From Demequina subtropica (GTDB taxonomy: Bacteria; Actinomycetota; Actinomycetes; Actinomycetales; Demequinaceae): 64,000 nt of DNA. Made by a program: the position numbers and the translations under genes. How positions within the stretch are numbered: the stretch's first letter is position 1; each line of letters starts with the position of its first letter. The notes below the pieces were generated by a model that did no database searches, had not been told where the DNA came from, and saw only the letters and a list, made by a program, of their open reading frames with translations. Below are positions 25,945 to 34,057 of this stretch, piece by piece. Where the stretch lies: contig NZ_BBMB01000011.1 in the NCBI RefSeq assembly GCF_000971235.1, positions 288,295-352,294 on the forward strand, written 5' to 3'.

Positions 25945-27210
25945 GTGAGCGCCGCCGTCCAGAACGCCGCCGACCAGTTCGCCCCCCGCATCGTCGCCAG
26001 CCCCGGCCTCGCGATGCCGCGACGCCAGAAGCTCCTCTACGTGGTGGTGCTCGGCGCGCTCATCGCGCTCGGCCCGTTCACCATCGACATGTACCTGCCG
26101 GCGTTCCCCGCGGTGGCCGCAGACCTCGCCGCCTCGGACGCGGCCATCCAGCTCACGCTCACCGCCACCACCATCGGCTTCGCGCTCGGTCAGCTGGTGG
26201 TCGGTCCGCTGAGCGACGCTCTCGGACGCAAGAAGCCGCTGGTCATCGCGACGACGATTCACATCGCGGCCTCCGCGTTCGTGGTGTTCGCGCCCAGCGT
26301 CGAGTGGGTCATGGCGGGCCGTGTGCTCCAGGGCATCGGCGCGGCCGGCGGCGGCGTGGTCGCCAACGCGATGGTCCGCGACCTGTTCGCCGGTCAGGCG
26401 CTCATCCGCATGCTGGCCCGCATGGCGCTCGTGGTGGGCCTCGCGCCCGTCATCGCTCCGGTGATCGGCTCGCAGCTGCTGTCCTTCATGGACTGGCGCG
26501 GCCTGTTCGTGGTGCTCGCGCTGTACGGCACCGCCGTGGCGCTGGTGGTGAGCGGGGTCATCAAGGAGACGATGCCGGCCGAGCGACGCGGCAAGGCCTC
26601 GTTGTCGGCGACCCGCACGCGCTACGCACACCTGCTGAACGACCGTGCGTTCGTCGGCATCTCCATGGTCGGCGCCCTCACGTTCGCGGCGCTGTTCTGC
26701 TACCTGTCCGCCTCCTCGTTCGTGCTCCAGGACCAGTTCGGCATGAGCGCCCAGGAGTACGGCCTCGTGTTCGCCACGAACTCCGTCGGCCTCATCATCG
26801 CGAACCAGACCTCCGCACGCCTCATGCGCGTCTTCCCGCCCCGCTCGGTGATCACCTGGGGTCTCGCGATCATGCTCACGGGTGCCGTGCTGATCGTCGC
26901 CGGCAACCTCATGGGCCTGGGCCTGGTCGGCCTGCTGGTCCCGCTGTTCTTCGTCGTCTCGTCGCTGGGCATCATCGGCCCCGCGGTGCAGATCACGGCG
27001 CTTAACAGCCACGGCGAGGAGGCCGGCACCGCGGCGTCGCTGCTCGGCGCGCTCAACGCCGGCATCGCGGGCGCGGTCTCGCCGCTGGTCGGAGTCCTGG
27101 GCGTGTCGGTGATCAGCATGGGCGCGGTCATGATCGGGAGCCTCGTGGTCGCGATCGCGATCTTCTGGACCGTGGTCCGGCCGCGCATCCAGACCACCGT
27201 CATCGCCTGA
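25945..27210 (+). CDS. Bcr/CflA family drug exporter (MFS)
   Basis: A 421-residue 12-span transporter. GPFTIDMYLPAFPAVAADL at residues 37-55 is the span-1 signature of the Bcr/CflA subfamily, and motif A follows as GPLSDALGRKKPLV. Family members expel bicyclomycin, chloramphenicol, cysteine or sulfonamides; the substrate here is unknown. The GTG at codon 1 has only a weak AGG site, and an ATG 23 codons downstream (PRRQKLLYVVV) is a serious alternative. It stands alone between two unrelated units. Confidence 0.88.
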   Translation: MSAAVQNAADQFAPRIVASPGLAMPRRQKLLYVVVLGALIALGPFTIDMYLPAFPAVAADLAASDAAIQLTLTATTIGFALGQLVVGPLSDALGRKKPLVIATTIHIAASAFVVFAPSVEWVMAGRVLQGIGAAGGGVVANAMVRDLFAGQALIRMLARMALVVGLAPVIAPVIGSQLLSFMDWRGLFVVLALYGTAVALVVSGVIKETMPAERRGKASLSATRTRYAHLLNDRAFVGISMVGALTFAALFCYLSASSFVLQDQFGMSAQEYGLVFATNSVGLIIANQTSARLMRVFPPRSVITWGLAIMLTGAVLIVAGNLMGLGLVGLLVPLFFVVSSLGIIGPAVQITALNSHGEEAGTAASLLGALNAGIAGAVSPLVGVLGVSVISMGAVMIGSLVVAIAIFWTVVRPRIQTTVIA

Positions 27211-27256
27211 CCCGCGAGTCGCGCCGCCGAACGCGGCGCGGCGCCGGCGCGCTCGC

Positions 27257-27262
27257 TACGGT
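27257..27262 (+). promoter_or_regulatory. -10 box of leaderless DJ-1/PfpI gene
   Basis: TACGGT ends six bases before the ATG. GAGG within the six-base gap would be too close to serve as a ribosome site, favouring leaderless initiation. Confidence 0.5.
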
Positions 27263-27268
27263 GAGGTC

Positions 27269-27877
27269 ATGGCGACGCTCGCAGTCATCCTCCTGTTCGA
27301 CGGCTTCGACCTCATCGATGCCGGTGGGCCCTACGAGGTGCTCCTCACCGCCTCGCGGCTGCAGGAGCGCGACGGCGACGCGCCGCAGTTCGAGGTCATG
27401 CTCGCGACGCCGGGCGGCGGCGACGTCTCCGCGTACGGAGGCATGACCCTGACGCGGCTGGCGGACTCGGACATGATCGAGGCGTGCGACATCCTGCTGG
27501 TGCCGGGCACCATCGACGTCGCCTGCGCGCTCGGCGACACGGGCCTCATCGCGACGATCGAGCGCCTCGCGCCGGAGACCGACATGACCGCGTCGGTCTG
27601 CACGGGCGCGTTCCTGCTGGCACGCGCCCACCTGCTCGACGGCGCCCGCGCGACCACCCACTGGGAGGACCTGCCCGACCTGGCCTCATGCGGCGAGGTC
27701 GGCTCCGTGGTCGGGGGCGTGCGCTGGGTCGACGAGGGTCGGGTGCTGACGAGCGGTGGCCTGACCTCGGGGATCCACCTCGCGCTGCACCTGGTGGCGC
27801 GCGTCGCATCCGTGGATCTCGCGCGGCGCACCGCGCGGCAGCTCGACCTGGACTGGAGCCCGGATCCCGCTCGCTGA
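27269..27877 (+). CDS. DJ-1/PfpI family protein (isonitrile hydratase-like)
   Basis: A 202-residue protein with the glutamine-amidotransferase-like fold. The nucleophile elbow is SVCTGAFLLARAHLLDGARATTHW (Cys near residue 111, His near 131), matching the InhA/AraC-N subgroup rather than DJ-1 proper; a conserved acidic residue lies in FDLIDAGGPYEVL (Asp near residue 16). The C-terminus VLTSGGLTSGIHLALHLVARV is also typical. Isonitrile hydratase or glyoxalase-like chemistry is possible. It converges with the sigma factor fusion gene, only six bases from its stop. Confidence 0.88.
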   Translation: MATLAVILLFDGFDLIDAGGPYEVLLTASRLQERDGDAPQFEVMLATPGGGDVSAYGGMTLTRLADSDMIEACDILLVPGTIDVACALGDTGLIATIERLAPETDMTASVCTGAFLLARAHLLDGARATTHWEDLPDLASCGEVGSVVGGVRWVDEGRVLTSGGLTSGIHLALHLVARVASVDLARRTARQLDLDWSPDPAR

Positions 27878-27883
27878 CGTCGG

Positions 27884-30880
27884 TCAGTCGGTGGGGGTGA
27901 TCGTGAGGACCAGGCGGTTGAGCATGAACAGGTCCGAGTACCCGCTGTAGAGCTGGACGCGGTGGACGCCGGCGCCCACGGTCTTGGTCTTGAACGGCTT
28001 GGCGTCCACGCCGAGCGAGTTGGCGAAGGGTGAGCCGAACGCCGTGGAGTCCACCGCGTTGCCCGAGTTGCCGCCTACCGCGTGCTTGCCGTTCCAGCCC
28101 CACGGGTTGAGCGTGTCGCCGTCGACCGAGACGCGGTTGTCATGCTTGCCGCGGTCGCCCTCGAAGGCGATCATCGAGACGTCGACCGTGGCCTGCCCGT
28201 CGGTGGCGAAGGGGAGCTCCGTGGTGGTCCCGAACATCCACTCGGTGCCGTCGAGCGTCACGACCGTCGCCTCGGGGTAGTCCGCACGCTCGTAGACCAC
28301 GGTGATGGCGAAGCCCGCGTAGTAGTTGGGCGCCAGCGCGCGGAACTGCGCGGGCAGCGCGATGTCCGCGACCGCGTAGGCGCCGAAGCCGCCCGCCGCG
28401 ACCTGGTCGGTGATGTCCGCGGTCGCGACGTAGTTGAGGTCGAATCCGTCCCAGCTCGACTCGACCGAGTCGGCCGTCACGTCCTGGTACTCGCCCCCGG
28501 GGGTCTTGAGCCGGGCCGAGGACAGCGAGCCGTCCCACGTGTCGAGCAGGCTGCGGTTGGCCGACCACGTCAGGGTCGCGGAGACGATGCTCGCGCCTTC
28601 CGCGTCGTCGGGCATCACGATGGACTCGGACGAGCTGGCCTCGCCGCCCGCGATGTTGAGCGGACGCATCGTCTGACCGTCGTTGTCGTACTTGCCGTTC
28701 GCGTCCGAGCCGTTGAAGCTCATGGTCCGGTCGCAGTCGCGGTCCTCGAGGTCGCAGCCCAGGAGCGGCGCGCCGAACACGGAGGCCTTCACCTGGCCGC
28801 TCGTCGCGTGCTCGTCGGTCAGCGTCGTGAGAGACGAGGTGAGCCCGGTGCGCACGCTGTAGGTCACCGAGTCGTCGCCCGAGGCGGCGGTGAAGCTGGT
28901 GCGCGCGTCGTCGCTCAGCATCGCGTCCTGGCCCGGCGACGCGAGCCGCAGGCTCAGGTCGGTCGACAGGCCCGCGTCGAGCGTGTCGAGCGTGCACTCC
29001 GCCGTGGAGGCCTCGTCCACGATCTCGCAGACCCAGTCGCCGGCGGTGATGGTGGAGGTCTCCGCGTACGCGAGGTAGTCGTCGATCGCCGCGGCGGTCA
29101 CGCGCGCCGTGGCACCCGCGCCCGCCGGGGCGGCGGCGAAGGTGAGGCCGTCGGGGAGGACGATGCTCGCCGTGATCTCGTCAGCGTCGTCGGGGCCGCC
29201 GTTGCGGAGCGCCATGGAGACGAACGGCGCCGTGCGCGAGACGCTCATGTAGTTGAGCGCCGAGGTCTCGAAGCTCAGCGACGTCTGGACGGTTCCCCCG
29301 TCGGTGCCGCCATCGCCGCCATCGGTCCCGCCGTCAGTCCCGCCATCGGTCCCACCGTCAGTCCCGCCATCGGTCCCACCGTCAGTCCCGCCGTCAGTCC
29401 CGCCATCGGTCCCACCGTCGGTCCCGCCATCGGTCCCGCCATCGGTCCCACCGTCGGTCCCACCGTCGGTCGAGCCACCCGTGGACCCGCCAGTCGAACC
29501 ACCGGTCGACGTGTCGCCGCCCGTGGAGGATCCGCCCTGGTCCGTGGCGCCGTCGTCGGCGGTGGGGGAGGCGTCGTCGCCGGCGCCGTCGCCGGTGCGG
29601 GTCGCTCCGGCGGACTGCGTTCCGGGCGCGATGACGCCGACGCCGAGGACCGAGCCGTCCGTGCCGGGCTCGGGGGTCTCGGCCGCGTCGTCCGCCGGCG
29701 CATCGTCCGCGGGTGCCTCGGTGGCATCGTCGGACGGGACGGTCGAGGGCGCGGTGGTGGGCTCATCGTCGCCCGGCGTCGTGGCATCGACGGTCGGCAC
29801 GGGCTCGGCCGCCGGCGCGTCGGGGTTCGACTCGCCGATGATCCCGAGCACGCTCGCGCCGGTCATCACCAGCGAGACCACGCCGAGCGTCGCGGCCGCG
29901 GGCAGCGCGACCGCGGCGATGCCGTTGGCGACCGCCGCGAGCCCCGTGGCCGTGGCGATGGTGCCGGAGGTGCCCGCGGTGCCGCCGGCGGCGGTGCCCG
30001 CCGCGCCCGCGCCTCCGGAGGCGCCGGCGCCCGATGCCGCGGCACCCGCCTCGCCGAGAGCGCCGCCCACGGGCAGGCCGCCCTCGAGGGCCTTGGCGCC
30101 CAGGACGCCCAGGAAGAGGGGAGCGATGATGCCGCGCAGGCCGCGGTTGACGTCCTCGAGCTCCGCGACCAGCGCGGAGCACTTGTCGCAGCGGCGGACG
30201 TGATCGTCCACGCGGGTGTGCTCGCGCTTGCTCAGGCCGCCGCGCACATACGAGCCCAGCTGCGCGTTCGCCTCGAGGCAGTCCACGGTGTCGGCTGCGC
30301 CCAGGTGCTGCTGCAGGTAGGCCTGGCGCAGCGCCTCGCGCGCCCGGTAGGCGAGCGCGGCGACGCCGTTGGCGGAGAGGCCGAGCAGGGGAGCGATCTC
30401 GCGCGGGCTCTTCTTCTCGACCTCGGTGTACCAGAGCACGGCGCGCCACCGCTCGGGGAGCGAGCGGAAGGCGTCCGCGACCATGGACTGCTCGAAGGTC
30501 TCGAGCGCGGGCTCGTCCGAGCCGGCCTCGTAGCCGATCGCCGACTCGAACGGCGACATGTCGTCGCGCGGTCGGGCGCGGTTGCCCTTCTCGATGAGGT
30601 CGAGACCGGTGCGGCGCACGATGGTGAAGAGGTAGGCGCGGAAGGCCAGGTCGGGGCCGTCGCCCTGCTGCAGCGCGCGAAGGATGCGGGAGAAGGCCTC
30701 GGAGACCACGTCCTCGGCATCGGCGGCGCTGTTCGTGTACTGCGCCGCGACCTTGCGGGCGGCGTCCGCGTGACGCTCGTAGAGCACGCCAAAGGCCGCC
30801 GGGTCGCCTGCGCGAACCCCGGCGATCAGCTCTGGATCGCTGGATGTCTCCGTCCAGAGCGACAGCGCCTCCTGCGACAT
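27884..30880 (-). CDS. ECF sigma factor fused to anti-sigma finger, membrane segment and ectodomain
   Basis: A 998-residue single chain. Sigma region 2 spans about residues 17-95 (DAEDVVSEAFSRILRAL, FRAYLFTIVRR), region 4 about 125-190 (LPERWRAVLWYTEVEKKSPREIA), and a zf-HC2 anti-sigma finger about 201-240 (His227, Cys231, Cys234). Hydrophobic stretches at about 247-262 and 320-349 are membrane candidates, with an Ala/Gly-rich region between. Then an acidic Pro-rich linker (350-450), a TDGG repeat stalk (about 470-534), a DUF11-like domain and a DUF3344-like beta domain with cysteine pair GCDLEDRDCD. An exterior signal could release the sigma part, perhaps by proteolysis. Start: ATG behind GGGAGAG. 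Confidence 0.9.
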   Translation of the reverse strand: MSQEALSLWTETSSDPELIAGVRAGDPAAFGVLYERHADAARKVAAQYTNSAADAEDVVSEAFSRILRALQQGDGPDLAFRAYLFTIVRRTGLDLIEKGNRARPRDDMSPFESAIGYEAGSDEPALETFEQSMVADAFRSLPERWRAVLWYTEVEKKSPREIAPLLGLSANGVAALAYRAREALRQAYLQQHLGAADTVDCLEANAQLGSYVRGGLSKREHTRVDDHVRRCDKCSALVAELEDVNRGLRGIIAPLFLGVLGAKALEGGLPVGGALGEAGAAASGAGASGGAGAAGTAAGGTAGTSGTIATATGLAAVANGIAAVALPAAATLGVVSLVMTGASVLGIIGESNPDAPAAEPVPTVDATTPGDDEPTTAPSTVPSDDATEAPADDAPADDAAETPEPGTDGSVLGVGVIAPGTQSAGATRTGDGAGDDASPTADDGATDQGGSSTGGDTSTGGSTGGSTGGSTDGGTDGGTDGGTDGGTDGGTDGGTDGGTDGGTDGGTDGGTDGGTDGGTDGGDGGTDGGTVQTSLSFETSALNYMSVSRTAPFVSMALRNGGPDDADEITASIVLPDGLTFAAAPAGAGATARVTAAAIDDYLAYAETSTITAGDWVCEIVDEASTAECTLDTLDAGLSTDLSLRLASPGQDAMLSDDARTSFTAASGDDSVTYSVRTGLTSSLTTLTDEHATSGQVKASVFGAPLLGCDLEDRDCDRTMSFNGSDANGKYDNDGQTMRPLNIAGGEASSSESIVMPDDAEGASIVSATLTWSANRSLLDTWDGSLSSARLKTPGGEYQDVTADSVESSWDGFDLNYVATADITDQVAAGGFGAYAVADIALPAQFRALAPNYYAGFAITVVYERADYPEATVVTLDGTEWMFGTTTELPFATDGQATVDVSMIAFEGDRGKHDNRVSVDGDTLNPWGWNGKHAVGGNSGNAVDSTAFGSPFANSLGVDAKPFKTKTVGAGVHRVQLYSGYSDLFMLNRLVLTITPTD
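29279..29472. repeat. 12-bp tandem repeat encoding TDGG
   Basis: About 16 imperfect copies of a 12-bp unit (minus strand ACNGAYGGNGGN) lie inside the sigma-fusion gene and encode the Thr-Asp-Gly-Gly stalk. Third positions alternate between copies, but long identical blocks remain, so slippage can change stalk length in steps of four residues without shifting the frame. Confidence 0.9.
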
Positions 30881-31040
30881 GCCGTGCTCTCCCCTAGCCG
30901 GGTGGGTATCCGCATTCTTCCGGTAGGTGGTGGTTCGGACAAGGCTCGTGAGGCGTATGTCACACCTGCTTATCGCATTTGTCGGAAAAGATCTTCGAGA
31001 AGTCGCGTCATAACGGCGTAGCCCGTCCCTCTCATCGGGC

Positions 31041-31814
31041 ATGACGAGCGAGGTGAACATCCCCAGCGCAGCACCGGCCTTCGCGCTGCTGCGCCGCTGG
31101 GAGGCCGCGAGCATCGGCTCCGTGTGGCGCCGGCCGGGCGACTGGTTCACCCCTGCCGCTGAGGCGCTCGCGGAGGCGCTCGACAGCCGGCTCGACACCG
31201 CGCCCGCCGCGTACCGGCTCGGCTTCGCCCGTGCCGAGTCCGGCGTGGGCATCACCGAGGCGATCGACGACATGGCGGTGCTGTTCCGCGCCGCCGGCTA
31301 CGAGGCCGCGCCGATCCGTTCGATCCGTTCGCTGTGCGAGGGCTGGACCGAGGGCGACGCCGCGCAGCGCATCGGCCCCTCGATGAACGACCCGGAGTCC
31401 GGGCTCGGCACCCAGGAGTACCTTGTCGCGCGGCTCGAGGAGCTCTACGGCACCTCCGAGCGCGCCGGAAGCCTCGTGAGCTCCGCGTACGCGCTCGTGC
31501 TGGTCGACGTGGCCGCCGCTCACACCGATCCGTGGCAGCGCATGGCGCGCAACGCCGCCATCGGCCAGTCGCTGCGCGACGCGTACGGCAAGGGTCACCC
31601 GATGGCGCGCCTGGCCGACGGCCTGTACGCCGTGCTCGTCGAGCGCGGGCCCGACATGGGCCGTGGCGTCGCGGACCTTCGCGACCGGATCTCCCGGCGT
31701 GCGACGCAGATGCGCGTGGGCAACCTCATGAGGCAGCCCCCGCGCGTCTGGATCGAGTCGTTGCCGGACTCCCACGACTACGCCGTGGACCTGTTGGACT
31801 CCCTGCACCGCTGA
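31041..31814 (+). CDS. Degenerate GGDEF-domain protein
   Basis: A 257-residue soluble protein. Residues 117-136 (DPESGLGTQEYLVARLEELY) match the opening DxLTGLxNRxxxxxxL of GGDEF domains, residues 150-157 (YALVLVDV) match the strand holding the first metal ligand, and RLADGLYAVL (189-198) occupies the place of RxGGDEFxxL. The GGDEF signature itself is lost and the second metal Asp is absent, so cyclase activity is unlikely; binding of a ligand or partner is more likely. The first 115 residues are helical and unrecognised. It is divergent from the sigma-fusion gene across 160 bp, suggesting a link. No clear ribosome site. Confidence 0.7.
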   Translation: MTSEVNIPSAAPAFALLRRWEAASIGSVWRRPGDWFTPAAEALAEALDSRLDTAPAAYRLGFARAESGVGITEAIDDMAVLFRAAGYEAAPIRSIRSLCEGWTEGDAAQRIGPSMNDPESGLGTQEYLVARLEELYGTSERAGSLVSSAYALVLVDVAAAHTDPWQRMARNAAIGQSLRDAYGKGHPMARLADGLYAVLVERGPDMGRGVADLRDRISRRATQMRVGNLMRQPPRVWIESLPDSHDYAVDLLDSLHR

Positions 31815-31821
31815 GGGGCGG

Positions 31822-31862
31822 CATGGGGTCGGCACCGAGCTGAGGGCGGTGCCGGCCCCATG
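31822..31862 (+). terminator. Hairpin terminator after GGDEF-like gene
   Basis: CATGGGGTCGGCACCG (31822-31837) pairs with CGGTGCCGGCCCCATG (31847-31862) with one mismatch across a 9-nt loop, starting seven bases after the stop. Confidence 0.75.
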
Positions 31863-31964
31863 TGATGCAGGGCCCGGAGGTAAGCGTTTGTGGCATCTCC
31901 CACACACGGCGGGATCGGGGCAGTTTCAGGGCTGTGAGGGGTCCCGGAAACTACCGCGTTCACT

Positions 31965-31970
31965 TATCAT
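31965..31970 (+). promoter_or_regulatory. -10 box of leaderless TetR gene
   Basis: TATCAT ends six bases before the ATG of the following regulator, again the leaderless spacing. Confidence 0.5.
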
Positions 31971-31976
31971 TTACGC

Positions 31977-32588
31977 ATGGTCGAAAGTTCTGTTCCGGAT
32001 CTCCGTACGAGGCTCCTTGAGAGCGCTCTCAGTATCGTGGCGGAGAGTGGCGCGAGCGCGCTGACGGTGCGCGCTGTCGCGAAGGCGGCAGGCTGCTCGA
32101 CCATGGGCGTCTACACCCACTTCTCCGGCAAGTCCGGCCTCATCGATGCGATCGTCGACTCGGGCTTCGACGCCCTCGACGCGCACGCCGCCCAGGCGTG
32201 GGAGCACGCCGAGGCCGGTCGCGAGGGCCTCGTCGCGGTCGCCGAGGCGTACCGCGCGTGGGCGCTCGAGAACCCGACCCAGTTCCAGACGATGTTCGCT
32301 CCGGGGATCGCGGGCTACGACCCGTCGGACGCCACCCGTGAGCGCATGTGGGACGTCTTCTACGCGCACCGTTCGCGCGTCGCCTCGGTGCTCGAGAGCG
32401 CCGACGGCGACCCCGCGGCGTGGCACCAGACCGCGATGGCGATGTGGTCGTGCGTCCACGGCCACGTGGCCATCGAGCTGCTCCGGGTGTCCTATGCGAC
32501 GCCCGAGATCGCGCGCTACGAGGCCTCCGACCTCGGCGCGCTCATCGACGCGCAGATCGCGGCAGCGAAGGTCGCCGCCTCGCGCTGA
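31977..32588 (+). CDS. TetR-family regulator with WHG-type ligand domain
   Basis: A 203-residue regulator. The helix-turn-helix is at residues 12-56 (LESALSIVAESGASALTVRAVAKAAGCSTMGVYTHFSGK), and the ligand domain carries the W-x-x-x-H-G motif (MWSCVHGHVAIEL, about residues 159-171) of the TetR_C_33/WHG group. A leaderless promoter precedes it. The next gene converges on it and there is no obvious target operon beside it, so its regulon cannot be guessed from context. Confidence 0.9.
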   Translation: MVESSVPDLRTRLLESALSIVAESGASALTVRAVAKAAGCSTMGVYTHFSGKSGLIDAIVDSGFDALDAHAAQAWEHAEAGREGLVAVAEAYRAWALENPTQFQTMFAPGIAGYDPSDATRERMWDVFYAHRSRVASVLESADGDPAAWHQTAMAMWSCVHGHVAIELLRVSYATPEIARYEASDLGALIDAQIAAAKVAASR

Positions 32589-32609
32589 CGGGCGAGCCGC
32601 CGCCGGGGC

Positions 32610-33023
32610 TCAGTCCCGCGGCGCGGCCCACAGGACCACGGCGCGGCCCTCATCGCGCCGCGCGCGCCGACCCCGCTCGACGATCACGACGTTGCCAGTC
32701 GGGCCCGTGGTGAAGATGCGCGACCCCGTGTCCGCGCGCGGTCGCAGCCGCTCGACCTCGCGCTCGAGGCGCTGGACCTCGTGCGCGAGGTGGAGGATGC
32801 GCTTGATGCCGGCGAGGTTGATGCCCTCCTCCTGGCTCATGCGCTGGATCTCCCGGAGCGTCGCCACGTCGCGCAGCGAGTAGCGGCGGCCGCCGCCCGG
32901 CCGGCGGCGGGGGACCACCAAGCCGAGCCGGTCGTACTGGCGCAGCGTCTGCGCGTGCATGCCTGCGAGCTCCGCGGCGGCGGAGATGAGGAACACGGGC
33001 TCGTCCACGTCGGGCTGCTCCAC
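32610..33023 (-). CDS. hspR: HspR, MerR-type heat-shock repressor
   Basis: A 137-residue repressor. Residues 10-80 form the MerR winged helix (FLISAAAELAGMHAQTLRQYDRLGLVVPRRRPGGGRRYSLRDVATL, QEEGINLAGIKRIL), followed by a leucine-rich coiled coil and a basic tail. The NVVIVERG tail is less conserved. It is the last gene of dnaK-grpE-dnaJ-hspR and binds HAIR sites such as those upstream of dnaK, with DnaK as co-repressor in Streptomyces. The GTG start has AAGGAGGTGGACC in front, and TAGCGT upstream may allow some separate transcription. Confidence 0.94.
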   Translation of the reverse strand: MEQPDVDEPVFLISAAAELAGMHAQTLRQYDRLGLVVPRRRPGGGRRYSLRDVATLREIQRMSQEEGINLAGIKRILHLAHEVQRLEREVERLRPRADTGSRIFTTGPTGNVVIVERGRRARRDEGRAVVLWAAPRD

Positions 33024-33078
33024 GGTCCACCTCCTTCCGGCCCACGCTAGCGGGCGTGCATCGTCCCTGGTGGGACCC

Positions 33079-34041
33079 CTACCGCGAGGAGTCCTTGAAC
33101 AGCGCCTCGCGCGGGTCCTCGTCGCGGAACGTGCTCATCAGGGCCTCGAGCGCCTTCTTCGAGTCGCGCGACAGCTTCTGGGGCACCATCACCTCGATGG
33201 TGACGAGCATGTCGCCCGTGCCCTTGCGCGAGCTCAGGCCCTTGCCCTTGACGCGCAACGTGGTGCCCGACTGTGTGCCGCCCGGCACCTTGACCTTGAC
33301 GCGGTCGCCGGTGAGCGTGGGCACCTCGACCTGGGCGCCCAGCGCGGCCTCGTCGAACCGCACCGGCACGCGCACGCGGAGGTTGAGCCCGTCCGCGGTG
33401 AACACCGGGTGCTTCTGCACATGCACGGTGAGCAGCAGGTCGCCCGCCGGTCCGCCGTTGGTGCCCGCGCGCCCCTTGCCCGGCACACGGATCCGCTGGC
33501 CGTCACGCACGCCCACAGGCAGCCGCGTGGAGACGCGGCCGTTGGAGGTGCTGAGCGCGACGGTCGCGCCCTCCGCCGCCTGGCGGAAGGAGACCTCGAC
33601 GGCGGCCGCGAGGTCGCCGCCCTTCTGCGGGCCACGGTTGAAGCCGCCGCCGCCGAACATCCCGCTGAGGATGTCCTCGAAGCCGCCCGCACCGCCGGCG
33701 CCGCCGGTCTGGAAGCGCGTCCCGCCGCCGCCGCCGAACATGCCGCCGAGGATGTCCTCGAAGCCGCCCGCACCGCCGGCGCCGCCGGCCTGGAAGCGCG
33801 CGCCCCCGCCCATCGCCCGCACCGCGTCGTACTGCTTGCGCTGCTCGCCGTCGGAGAGCACCGCGTAGGCCTCTCCCACGTCCTTGAAGCGCTTCTCGGA
33901 CGCCGCGTCGCCGGGGTTGCGGTCGGGGTGAAGGTCGCGAGCGAGCTTGCGGTACGCCTTCTTGATGTCGTCCTGCGAGGACTCCTTGGAGACGCCGAGC
34001 GTCGCGTAGAAGTCCTTGTTGAACCAGTCCTGGCTGGCCAT
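33079..34041 (-). CDS. dnaJ: DnaJ co-chaperone lacking the zinc finger
   Basis: A 320-residue J-protein. The J domain (residues 9-75) has HPDRN; a Gly/Phe-rich region spans about 76-140, and two beta-barrel client domains plus the dimerisation tail follow. There is no CxxCxGxG zinc region, so it belongs to the CbpA-like DnaJ2 class often found in actinobacterial dnaK operons. The G/F region has an internal duplication: two copies of a roughly 28-residue block centred on GGAGGAGGFEDIL. It stimulates DnaK ATPase and hands over unfolded clients. Third gene of the heat-shock operon. Confidence 0.95.
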   Translation of the reverse strand: MASQDWFNKDFYATLGVSKESSQDDIKKAYRKLARDLHPDRNPGDAASEKRFKDVGEAYAVLSDGEQRKQYDAVRAMGGGARFQAGGAGGAGGFEDILGGMFGGGGGTRFQTGGAGGAGGFEDILSGMFGGGGFNRGPQKGGDLAAAVEVSFRQAAEGATVALSTSNGRVSTRLPVGVRDGQRIRVPGKGRAGTNGGPAGDLLLTVHVQKHPVFTADGLNLRVRVPVRFDEAALGAQVEVPTLTGDRVKVKVPGGTQSGTTLRVKGKGLSSRKGTGDMLVTIEVMVPQKLSRDSKKALEALMSTFRDEDPREALFKDSSR

Positions 34042-34057
34042 GGCGCCTCCCTCCGTC

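Noticed and set aside
29279..29472. Regular short repeats resembling a CRISPR array or VNTR locus
   Set aside because: The units are directly contiguous 12-mers in frame with TDGG codons, with no unique spacers and no cas genes.
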